A stretch of DNA of 64,000 nt from Roseovarius aestuariivivens (GTDB lineage Bacteria; Pseudomonadota; Alphaproteobacteria; Rhodobacterales; Rhodobacteraceae): NCBI RefSeq assembly GCF_004761875.1, contig NZ_SJEY01000006.1, forward strand, positions 186,001 through 250,000, in the 5' to 3' direction. The position numbers and the translations under genes were made by a program. The number at the start of each line of letters is the position of its first letter. The first letter of the stretch is position 1. The notes under the pieces were generated by a model. It ran no database searches. It was given only the letters and a program-made list of their open reading frames with translations, and was not told the DNA's origin. This document shows, piece after piece, positions 11,988 through 20,829 of this stretch.

Positions 11988-12827
11988 TTGAATCACGTCA
12001 CACGCATATTGATCACAGGATCCGGCGGACGGCTCGGAGCTTTACTCCGCGCCGCGCGCGACCGCGATGGACCGCAGAGAGCCGAGATCGTCTTTCAGTC
12101 GCGACGCCCGGGCGCGGATCTGCAATGGCGTCCGGACGAACCCGCTTGCCACCTGCCCTCCTGCAAGGCACTCGTGGCGCTTTGGGGGCTGACCAACGGC
12201 AGCGAGCACGAGCTTGCCACCAATGCAAGATTGGTCGATCTCACGACGGACATCGCCAATGCCTGCGGAGCGGACCGGGTTTTTCACATGTCCAGCGCAG
12301 CGGTTTACGGCCCCGGCGCAAACCTGTCGGAAGATCAGGCCCCCTGCCCCATAAACCCCTACGGCCGCGCCAAGCTGGACATGGAGCGCCGGGTGGCAGA
12401 GCTGCGCGACAATTCCCGGTCGCATCACGTCATTTTGCGGTTGGCGAACGTGGTCGGCGCCGACAGTCTCGCGCCGGGATTGCGCGCAAACCTTGCGGTA
12501 AAGCTCGACCGGTTCGACGACGGGCATGGCCCTCGGCGCAGCTATATCGCAGCAAGCGATTTTCTGCGAATCGTGACCCGCCTGACCGAACTGGAGCGGC
12601 ATCACTGCCCGGATATTCTGAATATCGCGGCACCGCAGCCCGTGGAAATGGAGGGGCTTTTGCGAGCCGCGGGCCGTGAGGTTCTCTGGTGCCCGGCACC
12701 TGCCCGCGCAGTGCAGGATGTCACGCTTGACGTTGGCCGGCTTGGACGACTACTGCCTCTTCACCAACTGATGTCAAAGCCCGCTGATCTTGTCGCAGAC
12801 TGGCAGGAGCTGGAGAGACGAAGATGA
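11988..12827 (+). CDS. NAD-dependent epimerase/dehydratase family protein (extended SDR)
   Basis: This 279-residue sugar-nucleotide short-chain dehydrogenase has a Rossmann motif at the N-terminus (ILITGSGGRLG). It has a catalytic Ser in HMSSAAVYG and the YxxxK pair in NPYGRAKLDME. It is slightly short for UDP-sugar epimerases, with a reduced substrate domain. It starts at TTG with AGGAAA upstream and overlaps the next gene by 4 bases (ATGA), so it is coupled to the priming transferase. It probably makes or modifies an activated sugar for exopolysaccharide. Confidence 0.8.
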   Translation: MNHVTRILITGSGGRLGALLRAARDRDGPQRAEIVFQSRRPGADLQWRPDEPACHLPSCKALVALWGLTNGSEHELATNARLVDLTTDIANACGADRVFHMSSAAVYGPGANLSEDQAPCPINPYGRAKLDMERRVAELRDNSRSHHVILRLANVVGADSLAPGLRANLAVKLDRFDDGHGPRRSYIAASDFLRIVTRLTELERHHCPDILNIAAPQPVEMEGLLRAAGREVLWCPAPARAVQDVTLDVGRLGRLLPLHQLMSKPADLVADWQELERRR

Positions 12828-13444
12828 CGCCCGGCAAACGCGCGATGGACCTCGCACTCGCCTTGTTCCTGAGTGTGGTACTCGTCCTGCCGATGATGCT
12901 GATCGCCGTGATGATCCTCATGATCGACGGCAGGCCCGTCTTCTACACCTCACAAAGGATGAAAAGCCCGACGGTTCCCTTTCGTCTCTGGAAGTTCCGC
13001 ACGATGCGGCCCCGGGTCGAGGATCACACCGTATCCGCCGGCTACAAAAATCAAAGCATCACACGGACCGGCCGTTTCCTGCGCCGCACCCGTCTCGATG
13101 AATTGCCTCAGTTGCTCAACATCTTGCGTGGCGACATGAGTTTTGTGGGTCCCCGTCCTCCCTTGCCACGCTACGTGCAGCTTTTCCCCGAAATCTACGG
13201 TGCGGTTTTGCAAAAACGTCCCGGCGTCACCGGTCTTGCAACCTTGCGGTTTCACCGACGCGAGGAACAACTTCTGGCGCAGTGTATGACGGCCGAGGAG
13301 ACCGATACGACATACCGGCGGCGCTGTATCCCGGCAAAGGCCCGATTGGATCTCATATGGGCTCAGAACCACTCGCTCTGTTTCGATCTAAAGCTCATCC
13401 TCGAAACGGTGAAAAAGGTATTTGGACTGGGAAGGCGTTCTTGA
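12824..13444 (+). CDS. Bacterial sugar transferase (initiating undecaprenyl-phosphate glycosyl-1-phosphate transferase)
   Basis: This 206-residue monotopic phosphoglycosyl transferase has one N-terminal membrane segment (residues 7-33). The conserved core KFRTMRP follows, then TGRFLRRTRLDELPQLLNIL and GDMSFVGPRPPLP, with the catalytic Asp-Glu pair in RLDELPQ. It transfers a sugar phosphate to the lipid carrier to begin repeat-unit assembly. It lacks the multi-helix N-terminus of full-length WcaJ/ExoY relatives and is the short class. It is translationally coupled to the epimerase gene. Confidence 0.9.
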   Translation: MTPGKRAMDLALALFLSVVLVLPMMLIAVMILMIDGRPVFYTSQRMKSPTVPFRLWKFRTMRPRVEDHTVSAGYKNQSITRTGRFLRRTRLDELPQLLNILRGDMSFVGPRPPLPRYVQLFPEIYGAVLQKRPGVTGLATLRFHRREEQLLAQCMTAEETDTTYRRRCIPAKARLDLIWAQNHSLCFDLKLILETVKKVFGLGRRS

Positions 13445-13649
13445 GTGTGCTAGTTATTTAGCGATCTGATGAAAAAATGCGCGGTATTTCGCGACCGCAG
13501 AAAAATCCAACTTGTTTGACCCATTATCGATACGCTACCGTCTCAAAGCAGGGTGATATCGCTGGATAGATGATCCTAGCACTACAGGTGTGTGCCTGGC
13601 AGGGGCTGAGCAGTAAGCACTCTACTCCAACCGCAGAAATTGGATTGCC

Positions 13650-15533
13650 ATGCTTTACCGAATAGCAGTTTCACTAAGCCGACAGCAAAAACGGCTGATG
13701 CTTCTCGGGATAGACGTTCTGCTCATTGCCGTGGCGCACGCGCTGGCGACTTCTTTGCTGATCGGATATATCGGCTTTGTGAACATGCTCGACAGCTTTC
13801 TTGTCGGCGCATGCATCCTTATGGCAGTCGGATTGGGCCTGATTGCCTTTCTCGGACTCCACAAGATCAAGCTCAACGCCTACCAGATGCAGGGGGTGGT
13901 TGAATCCGCCTTTGTGGCCGCCGTGATTACGGGCTCCGGAGTTGCATATTCTGTCATCGCCACGCCCCCGTCCTTTCCCGCCCCGCTTTATGTCGTGACG
14001 GGTATGCTTTTTCTGATCCTGTCAGTTACGTCACGACTGTTCATGCGCCAGGCGCTTTTGATGATTTATCGCCGCGGAAACCCACGCGTTCCGATCATCA
14101 TCTACGGCGCGGGCCAAACGGGGCAGCAGCTTGCAACGGCTCTGGCTGTGGATGACGCGGTAGAACCGATCGCGTTCGTGGATGATGACCGGCGTCTTCA
14201 AAGCCTTACGGTCGCCGGACTTCGCGTTTATGCGCCGGTGGAAATCCAGGATCTCGTCGACCGCTACGACGTGCGCCGCATTATTCTTGCCATGCCAAGC
14301 GCGAAACGCGCGGTCCAGACGGCGATCACACGGCGCCTGGTCGAAAGCGGATGCGAGGTTCACGCGCTGCCGTCGTTTTCGGACCTGATCGCCAACAAGG
14401 CGGACAGCCTGTCGGACACCAAGCCCGTCGACGTTCATGATCTGCTTGGGCGGGAAAGGTTGGAGCAGGAACTGCCAGGCGTCAGTGGAAGCTACCGCAA
14501 CCGGAATATTCTCGTGACCGGCGCCGGCGGCTCCATCGGTTCGGAACTCTGCCGGCAGCTTGTCGGTTGTAAGCCAAGTAAGCTGATCCTTCTCGATCAC
14601 AGCGAACTGGCGCTTTTCGATGTGCATCGCGAACTGGCGACGCTGTCGCCGGAAACCCCGATCGTACCGATCCTCGGCTCGGTCTGCGAACGGGGTCTGG
14701 TGGTCGACGCCATGGAGCGCAACAAGATCGACGTCGTACTGCACGCCGCCGCCTACAAGCATGTGCCGCTTGTCGAGGAAAACGCGCTGGAAGGCATCCG
14801 GGTGAACGTCTTCGGAACAAAGACCGTCGCCGATGCCGCCCGACTGACCGGGGTCGAGCGGTTTATTCTCGTTTCCACCGACAAGGCGGTGCGGCCGTCC
14901 TCTATGATGGGCGTATCCAAACGGTTTGCCGAAATGGCTGTGCAGGATCTGGCAACACGGTCGACGACGACCCGCTTTTCCATGGTGCGCTTCGGCAACG
15001 TGCTTGGATCGTCCGGCTCCGTTATTCCGCTATTCCAGGAACAGATCGCTCGGGGCGGTCCGGTGACGTTGACCCATTCAGACGTGACCCGCTTCTTCAT
15101 GACAATCCCCGAGGCCGTGCGCCTCGTACTACTGGCGGGCTCGTTCGCGCGCGGTGGCGATGTCTTCGTGCTCGACATGGGTAAGCCGGTTCCGATCCGG
15201 AAACTGGCCGAGAAAATGATCCGGAACGCCGGCTATTCCGTGCGCGATGCCGAGAACCCGGAAGGCGAAATCGAGATCGAGATCACCGGCCTTCGACCTG
15301 GCGAGAAATTGCACGAAGAGTTGTTGATCGGCTCGGATATGCTGACAACTCCGCACCCGAAGATCCTTCGCGCGCAGGAAAGCCATCTGTCCGAAATCGA
15401 AATGGCCAATGCCCTGCAAGCCTTGCGCCAGTCGCTCGACACGCGAAGCGAAGACCTGCTGAAGCAGACACTGGATCAGTGGATCGAGCGCCAAGGCGAC
15501 GACAAGGTGGCATCGCGCTCGGTCAATCTCTGA
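13650..15533 (+). CDS. WbpM/CapD-like membrane-anchored nucleoside-diphosphate-sugar 4,6-dehydratase
   Basis: The product is 627 residues. Four membrane helices occupy about residues 15-135. A CoA-binding-like Rossmann domain follows (IYGAGQTGQQLATAL, near 150). The catalytic SDR domain has TGAGGSIGSELCRQL near 289 and the signature STDKAVRPSSMMGVSKR near 409-425. As in WbpM and FlaA1, Met replaces the usual catalytic Tyr (SMMGxSK). It likely makes UDP-4-keto-6-deoxy-GlcNAc for a QuiNAc- or bacillosamine-type sugar. It follows the priming transferase after a 205-base gap with no clear gene. Confidence 0.9.
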   Translation: MLYRIAVSLSRQQKRLMLLGIDVLLIAVAHALATSLLIGYIGFVNMLDSFLVGACILMAVGLGLIAFLGLHKIKLNAYQMQGVVESAFVAAVITGSGVAYSVIATPPSFPAPLYVVTGMLFLILSVTSRLFMRQALLMIYRRGNPRVPIIIYGAGQTGQQLATALAVDDAVEPIAFVDDDRRLQSLTVAGLRVYAPVEIQDLVDRYDVRRIILAMPSAKRAVQTAITRRLVESGCEVHALPSFSDLIANKADSLSDTKPVDVHDLLGRERLEQELPGVSGSYRNRNILVTGAGGSIGSELCRQLVGCKPSKLILLDHSELALFDVHRELATLSPETPIVPILGSVCERGLVVDAMERNKIDVVLHAAAYKHVPLVEENALEGIRVNVFGTKTVADAARLTGVERFILVSTDKAVRPSSMMGVSKRFAEMAVQDLATRSTTTRFSMVRFGNVLGSSGSVIPLFQEQIARGGPVTLTHSDVTRFFMTIPEAVRLVLLAGSFARGGDVFVLDMGKPVPIRKLAEKMIRNAGYSVRDAENPEGEIEIEITGLRPGEKLHEELLIGSDMLTTPHPKILRAQESHLSEIEMANALQALRQSLDTRSEDLLKQTLDQWIERQGDDKVASRSVNL

Positions 15534-15536
15534 GCA

Positions 15537-17369
15537 CTACTGCCCGAGCGCCTCGGCCTTTTCAGCGAGCTCCAACCAGTCTTCTTCTGCTGCTTTCAGC
15601 GCAGTCTGCCGTGCGCCAAGCGCTTCGGTGGCCTTGGTGAACTTAGCCGGCTCGCGCCTGTAGAGATCTGGATCTGCGAGTAGACTTTCCAGCTTGGCGA
15701 TCTCGCCTTCCAGACGAGCAATCTCGTCCGGCAAGGTGTCGAGCCGATGTTTTTCCTTGAAACTCAGCTTGCCTGAACCCGACCTTGGGGCGGTCTGAGC
15801 TGCGGTGGCCTTATTGGGGCTCGCCGGCGCGGTTTTCGGCCGTTCTGCTGGTGCCGGAGCCTCCTGCCGCTGCGCCATGTAATCCGACCATCCGCCGGCA
15901 TAGACCACCACCTGGCCACGTCCCTCCATCGCGACGGTCGTGGTCGCCACCCGATCCAGAAAGTCACGATCGTGACTGACGAGAAGCACGGTACCATCGT
16001 AGCTGTCGAGCAACTCCTGAAGCAAGTCCAGCGTCTCGATGTCAAGGTCGTTGGTCGGCTCGTCCAGCACCAGAACATTGCTTTCCCGCGCCATCAGCTT
16101 GGCCAGAAGCAGACGCGCCTTTTCTCCGCCGGAGAGCGAACGCACCGGCGCGCGCGCCTGCCGCTCATCGAAGAGGAACTCCTTGAGATAACCGACCACA
16201 TGCTTTGGCTGACCGCGAACAAGGATCTGGTCGGCCTTGCCAGAGACACGCATCTCCGGATCGCCGGTCAGACTGTCCCAAAGAGTCATATCCGGATCAA
16301 GGCGCGCGCGCGCTTGATCGAATACAGCTGGAACGAGGTTTGTGCCGTGCCGCACCTCTCCGTTGTCCGGTTCGATTTCCTTCATCAAAATCTTGAGTAG
16401 CGTTGTCTTGCCGACGCCATTCGGCCCGACAAAGGCGACACGGTCCTTGCGCTGTACGGTCAGGTCGAAATTTCGCACGATCGGTCCATCGCCGAAACTC
16501 TTCGAAATCCCGCGCGCCTCAATCACCTTGCGGCCGCTTTGTGGTCCGCTTTCCAGCGCCATGGCCGCCGTTCCCTGGCGCTTGATCTGCGCGGCGCGTT
16601 CGGCGCGCAAGTCCTGCAAGGCACGCACCCGGCCCTGGTTGCGCTTGCGCCGCGCACTGATCCCTTCAACCGCCCAACGAGCCTCCTCGGCGATCTTCCG
16701 GTTCAGCTTGTGGCGCGCCATGTCCTCTTCTTCCCAGACCTTGTCGCGCCAGGCCTCGAACGCGTCAAAGCCCTTTTCCTGCCGGCGGACCGAACCTCGA
16801 TCTATCCAAAGCGTGGCGCGCGTCAGCGCGCGCAGGAAGGCGCGGTCGTGACTGATCAGAATAAACCCCGCCTTTGTGGCGCGCAGCTGATCCTCGAGCC
16901 AGGCAATGGCGGTGATGTCGAGATGGTTCGTCGGCTCGTCCAGCAACATAAGATCGGGGGCCTCGGCCATCAGCTTGGCGAGGGCCGCGCGGCGGCGCTC
17001 TCCCCCCGAGGCTGTTGCAACGGGGCGGTCAGGATCGAAAGCTAGGCCCTCGGCCGCCATTTCGATGCGGTACTCTTCGGCGGGATCCAGCTCGCTCGCG
17101 GCGAAGTCTCCCAACGTGGCGAAACCTTCCATTGTGGGGTCCTGCTCCATGTACCCCACGCTCATGCCCGGGCTGACGACACGCGTACCCCGGTCTGGCT
17201 CGACCAGGCCAGCCATCACTTTCATCAGCGTGGATTTGCCGGACCCGTTTCGGCCTACGAGCGCCACCCGGTCGCCGGGCTGAACTACCAGCGACAGATC
17301 ATCGAAAACCGGTTCTCCGCCAAAGGTCAGAGATATATCAGAAAGCTGGAGAAGAGGTGCGCGCGCCAT
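15537..17369 (-). CDS. uup: ABC-F family ATPase, Uup-like
   Basis: The product is 610 residues with two soluble nucleotide-binding domains and no membrane segments. Walker A motifs are GRNGSGKST and GPNGVGKTT. The signatures are SGGERRR and SGGEKAR, and the Walker B motifs are LMLLDEPTNHLD and VLVLDEPTNDLD. A charged inter-domain linker (EEDMARHKLNRKIAEEA) and a C-terminal coiled coil (KEKHRLDTLPDEIARLE onward) match the Uup branch, which acts on ribosomes and branched DNA intermediates. It is convergent with the WbpM-like gene with only 3 bases between. Confidence 0.88.
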   Translation of the reverse strand: MARAPLLQLSDISLTFGGEPVFDDLSLVVQPGDRVALVGRNGSGKSTLMKVMAGLVEPDRGTRVVSPGMSVGYMEQDPTMEGFATLGDFAASELDPAEEYRIEMAAEGLAFDPDRPVATASGGERRRAALAKLMAEAPDLMLLDEPTNHLDITAIAWLEDQLRATKAGFILISHDRAFLRALTRATLWIDRGSVRRQEKGFDAFEAWRDKVWEEEDMARHKLNRKIAEEARWAVEGISARRKRNQGRVRALQDLRAERAAQIKRQGTAAMALESGPQSGRKVIEARGISKSFGDGPIVRNFDLTVQRKDRVAFVGPNGVGKTTLLKILMKEIEPDNGEVRHGTNLVPAVFDQARARLDPDMTLWDSLTGDPEMRVSGKADQILVRGQPKHVVGYLKEFLFDERQARAPVRSLSGGEKARLLLAKLMARESNVLVLDEPTNDLDIETLDLLQELLDSYDGTVLLVSHDRDFLDRVATTTVAMEGRGQVVVYAGGWSDYMAQRQEAPAPAERPKTAPASPNKATAAQTAPRSGSGKLSFKEKHRLDTLPDEIARLEGEIAKLESLLADPDLYRREPAKFTKATEALGARQTALKAAEEDWLELAEKAEALGQ

Positions 17370-17400
17370 GGCTGCGGGCTAGCCCGCCCCCCGCGTCGCG

Positions 17401-18147
17401 TCAAGCGACCTCTTGCGCCACCGCCCGCAACAGCCGCTTTCGGGTGGCCGGAATCGCCTTGATCTCGACGCCCGTAAAGACGTGCAGCGTGTTCATCTGC
17501 CCGTCGACCACCGCATGATCGCTGACCCATCCGCCCATCATCAGGTAAGTCCGCAACAGAGGCGGCATTCCCTGCAATGCCCGCCGTGTGTCCGGCCGAC
17601 AGCGGCGCAGCGTCTGCGCAAAGCGAAACACGTCGGGTGCCTTGACACGCGGCAGCCAACGACGCGGCGCAAGATGCCGGTCCTTCAGCATGGCGAACGC
17701 GTCTCGGTAAGTGCCGGCGTCCGTGCCTTTGAAAGAGGAACAGCCGAAAAGAAGCTCGACGCCGGTGTCATCCACAAACCTTGTCACCGCAGCCCAGGCC
17801 ACCCGAAGGATATCCGGGTCGCGCGCTGCGGGATGGATGCAAAAGCGGCCCATCTCAACCATCGGCCCCTCAAAGCCCTGCAACGCGGACAGCTCGTAGA
17901 ACTGGGCGGAATAGCTGCGTCCGATCTCCGTGCCTCCCTTTAGTGGCAAAAGGCGAAAGCAGCAGACGAGCTTGTCGGCCAAGATGTCCTCGATCAGAAA
18001 ATGAGTACAAAGAGCATCGAACGCGTCACAATCGGCAATATCGGCCCGGTCCTTTCCGTGGAAAGCCTGGCCGCGCAGGTGTTGGGCGGCGCAAACATCC
18101 TCCACCGTCTGTGCAACGCGCGCCCGATAGCGTCCTTTGCTGAACAT
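17401..18147 (-). CDS. olsB: OlsB, ornithine-acyl-ACP N-acyltransferase (ornithine lipid synthesis)
   Basis: A 248-residue GNAT-fold protein of the hemolysin-like acyltransferase family. It shows RYRARVAQTVEDV.AAQHLRG at the N-terminus, RSYSAQFYELSAL, VEMGRFCIHP and LFGCSSFKGTD. OlsB acylates ornithine to lyso-ornithine lipid, and OlsA, not seen here, adds the second chain. The ATG at 18147 has GAAGGG upstream. An earlier in-frame ATG adds 18 residues without family similarity. Ornithine lipids are typical Rhodobacteraceae membrane components. Confidence 0.85.
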   Translation of the reverse strand: MFSKGRYRARVAQTVEDVCAAQHLRGQAFHGKDRADIADCDAFDALCTHFLIEDILADKLVCCFRLLPLKGGTEIGRSYSAQFYELSALQGFEGPMVEMGRFCIHPAARDPDILRVAWAAVTRFVDDTGVELLFGCSSFKGTDAGTYRDAFAMLKDRHLAPRRWLPRVKAPDVFRFAQTLRRCRPDTRRALQGMPPLLRTYLMMGGWVSDHAVVDGQMNTLHVFTGVEIKAIPATRKRLLRAVAQEVA

Positions 18148-18228
18148 CCGATCACGCCCTTCTGAGCCCTTGCATAACGCTATATGCGCCATGTGTGGCA
18201 CACAAGCCGCGACAGGTTCGTGACGAGA

Positions 18229-18687
18229 TCAGTTGAAAATCTGGCTGGGGTCGATATTGCCGAAATTGCCAAGAAGCTGCCGCAGGATCCCCTTGTCGAC
18301 AACAGACGAGCTTGTCACCCGACGGGTCAGAGGCACGACGTTCCCATCCGCGAGGCTGAAGCTTTCGATATTCGCGATAGTGTCATCCTGGGCGAAGCTG
18401 ATGGCCAGCACCTGCCGCTCCACCACCTCGGGCCGAAACGCGCCGTACTCTCGTACACGGCTGCGCACGTAATAATAATCACCCTCGCTCAGAAGACCCG
18501 CCGCTGAAGGTGCGCCAATGACGTCGTCGACCGTTGCCCGCGTGTCCACGCCCACCACCAGGGAATTGATGTCTTCCTGGTTGGGCACATAGCCGTGGTT
18601 TCGGTATGAGGCCGCGCAGCCCGCAAGCACCGAAATAAAGCCCAAGAGCGCCGCCAGTCTGGCAACCCGATTGATCATGTCACCCAT
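18229..18687 (-). CDS. bamE: BamE, outer membrane assembly lipoprotein (SmpA/OmlA family)
   Basis: About 152 residues with a signal peptide ending in the lipobox LAGCA. The SmpA/OmlA fold follows: VVGVDTRATVDDVIGAPSAAG, then YYYVRSRVREYGAF and FAQDDTIANIE. It is a lipoprotein accessory of the BAM complex that inserts beta-barrel proteins. Several ATGs cluster at 18678-18690; AAGAGGA is best placed for the one at 18687. It is divergent from yceD across about 90 bases, a common alphaproteobacterial neighbourhood. Confidence 0.88.
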   Translation of the reverse strand: MGDMINRVARLAALLGFISVLAGCAASYRNHGYVPNQEDINSLVVGVDTRATVDDVIGAPSAAGLLSEGDYYYVRSRVREYGAFRPEVVERQVLAISFAQDDTIANIESFSLADGNVVPLTRRVTSSSVVDKGILRQLLGNFGNIDPSQIFN

Positions 18688-18776
18688 CATCGTCCTCTTG
18701 AGCATTTTGCCAGCAGGCTTTCACCCCGCTTACAACAAGGTAGCATCGAGGTTCAAGAAAGGATAAGCCGCGGCCC

Positions 18777-19343
18777 ATGACCCAGAACAGTGAAAACTCC
18801 GGCCGTGTCCGTGTGGCCACCCTGAAAGCTGCCCAAGAACATGCGTTCGAGATCGTGCCCGACGAAATGTCTCTGGCGCGCATCGCCAAAGAATTGAACC
18901 TTCTGGATCTCCGCAAACTGCGCTTTACGGGGCATATTCTGCCCGAAGGCACGGCGGACTGGCGCGTCGAGGCAGAGCTTGGCGCAACCGTTGTTCAACC
19001 CTGTGTCATTACGCTCGAACCGGTTACAACCCGTGTTGAGGAACAGGTCACACGGCGCTTCTTGCGCGACGTGCCCGCGCCGCTTCCGGAAACCGACGAG
19101 GTCGAGATGCCGGAAGACGACACGATAGAACCCTTGGGCGAAGTGATCGACCTGCACGCGGTCATGCAAGAAGCCCTTGCGCTGGCTTTACCACCCTATC
19201 CCAAACGCTCAGATGCCGAACTGGAAAAAACCGATTTCGCACCACCGGGCGCAACGCCACTGCGCGACGAAGACGTTAAGCCCTTCGCATCTCTTGCCGC
19301 CCTAAAACGCAAGCTTGAAGGTGGCGACGGCGACAGCGGCTGA
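18777..19343 (+). CDS. yceD: YceD (DUF177) family protein, L32-associated
   Basis: The product is 188 residues. The family core is seen in LRFTGHILPEGTADWRVEAE, CVITLEPVTTRVEEQVTRRF and an acidic segment leading into GEVIDLHAVMQEALALALPPYP. It lies immediately before rpmF, its usual partner. YceD is linked to 23S rRNA and L32 incorporation in plants and bacteria, but its biochemical action is unsettled. An AAAGGAT ribosome site precedes the ATG. Confidence 0.9.
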   Translation: MTQNSENSGRVRVATLKAAQEHAFEIVPDEMSLARIAKELNLLDLRKLRFTGHILPEGTADWRVEAELGATVVQPCVITLEPVTTRVEEQVTRRFLRDVPAPLPETDEVEMPEDDTIEPLGEVIDLHAVMQEALALALPPYPKRSDAELEKTDFAPPGATPLRDEDVKPFASLAALKRKLEGGDGDSG

Positions 19344-19359
19344 GACCATAAAGAATCGC

Positions 19360-19387
19360 TTGCCAGAGCACGATTTCCCTGTATTTT
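19360..19387 (+). promoter_or_regulatory. Possible promoter for rpmF-plsX-fabH
   Basis: TTGCCA (19360-19365), a 16-base spacer and TATTTT (19382-19387). A transcript from about 19394 would have a leader of some 100 bases before rpmF, containing a small hairpin CCTGC-ggc-GCAGG. Read-through from yceD is also possible. Confidence 0.4.
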
Positions 19388-19492
19388 CGCGCTTCCACCG
19401 GATTTGGGGTTGAACCTGCGGCGCAGGACCGAGTATCAGCCGCCCAAGAGTTGAAACCGGGCGTATCCGCCCACCAGACCTGAGGTTGTGAC

Positions 19493-19699
19493 ATGGCTGT
19501 CCAACAGAACAAAGTTTCGAAATCGCGCCGCAACAACCGTCGTGCGCATGACGCGCTCGTGGCGGCCAACCCGAATGAATGCCCGAACTGCGGCGAACTA
19601 AAGCGTCCCCACCACGTCTGCGCGGCTTGCGGCCACTACGCCGACCGCGAGATAGTGGCAATGGTCGATGACATTGATCTGGAAGACGACGCCGCCTAA
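19493..19699 (+). CDS. rpmF: RpmF, 50S ribosomal protein L32
   Basis: A 68-residue basic protein starting [19 protein letters not shown], the L32 N-terminus. The zinc-ribbon pairs are CPNCGE and CAACGH, so this is the four-Cys (C+) form, not the zinc-free paralogue. The C-terminus is acidic. plsX follows after 23 bases, a conserved arrangement coupling ribosome and membrane-lipid synthesis. Confidence 0.97.
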   Translation: MAVQQNKVSKSRRNNRRAHDALVAANPNECPNCGELKRPHHVCAACGHYADREIVAMVDDIDLEDDAA

Positions 19700-19722
19700 G
19701 CACCTGCGGGGGCCTCGATCCC

Positions 19723-20829
19723 ATGACTTCACAGCAGGATCAGGGCAAGCCGCGAAACGGTAAAATCCTTATTTCCGTCGACGCCATGGGCGGCGATCTG
19801 GGGCCGGCGACCGTTGTCGCCGGCATTTCCTATTCCGCGAAGAAGAACCCGGACATTGGATTTATCCTGCACGGCGACAAGGCCACGCTGGAACCGCTTG
19901 TTGCGCGCCGCAAGACCCTGAGCGGCCGATGCGAGATTCGGCACGCCGACGACATCGTGTCGATGGAAGACAAACCGAGCCAGGTTGTGCGGCAGGGCAA
20001 AACCACATCGATGTGGTCGGCGATTGAATCGGTGCGGGCCGGCGAGGCATCGGTATGCGTTTCCTGCGGCAACACCGGCGCCCTGATGCTTATGTCCGTC
20101 ATTCGCCTGCGCAAACTGCCCGGCATCTACCGGCCGGCAATCGCGGTTCTCTGGCCGTCCCAGAACCCGCAAAAGCATAATATCATGCTCGACGGTGGCG
20201 CGGATATTCGCGCCGATGCAAAAGACCTGATGCAGTACGCCTTGATGGGCACGTCCTACGCGCGCAACGGCTTCGGCCTCAAAAAGCCGCGTGTCGGCTT
20301 GCTCAACGTTGGAACCGAGGAACACAAAGGGCGGGCCGAACTGAAAGAAGCGCACGATCTGATCGCGGCCAACGCCCGCAACGGTGATTTCGAATTCGTG
20401 GGCTTCGTCGAAGGCCGCGACCTGCCCGGCACCGTGGCCGACGTGATCGTGACCGACGGCTTCACAGGCAACGTCGCGCTGAAGACCGGTGAAGGGACCG
20501 CCAAGCTTATCCGCGAGCTTTTACGCGATGCCTTCATGCATTCGCCTCTGTCCCGATTGGCCTCTGTTCTCGCCTATACGTCGCTGCGCCGCTTGCGCAA
20601 ACGCATAGATCCCAGCCGGGCAAATGGCGGCGTCTTCCTCGGACTCAACGGCACAGTTGTCAAATCGCACGGCTCCGCCGACGCAACGGGCGTTTCGGCG
20701 GCGGTCAAGCTGGCTTTCCAACTGGCAGAAACGGGCTTTTCCGAGAAGCTTGCCGCACGGGTTGCTTCGGCCAATCTGCCCGAGCAGGAGGGCGAAGACA
20801 AAGCCCGGGACAACGGTGAACAGGAATGA
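19723..20829 (+). CDS. plsX: PlsX, phosphate acyltransferase
   Basis: Converts acyl-ACP to acyl-phosphate for PlsY, the first step of phospholipid synthesis. It is 368 residues, with family motifs ISVDAMGGDLGP at the N-terminus, SCGNTGALM, RPAIAVLWP, DGGADIRADA and VVTDGFTGNVALKT. It lies between rpmF and fabH and overlaps fabH by 4 bases (ATGA), implying coupled translation. Confidence 0.97.
   Translation: MTSQQDQGKPRNGKILISVDAMGGDLGPATVVAGISYSAKKNPDIGFILHGDKATLEPLVARRKTLSGRCEIRHADDIVSMEDKPSQVVRQGKTTSMWSAIESVRAGEASVCVSCGNTGALMLMSVIRLRKLPGIYRPAIAVLWPSQNPQKHNIMLDGGADIRADAKDLMQYALMGTSYARNGFGLKKPRVGLLNVGTEEHKGRAELKEAHDLIAANARNGDFEFVGFVEGRDLPGTVADVIVTDGFTGNVALKTGEGTAKLIRELLRDAFMHSPLSRLASVLAYTSLRRLRKRIDPSRANGGVFLGLNGTVVKSHGSADATGVSAAVKLAFQLAETGFSEKLAARVASANLPEQEGEDKARDNGEQE

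Noticed and set aside
13445-13649. Gene or small RNA in the 205-base gap before the WbpM-like gene
   Set aside because: Only a 5-bp hairpin (GCGGT/ACCGC) without a T-run and no convincing promoter or reading frame were found.
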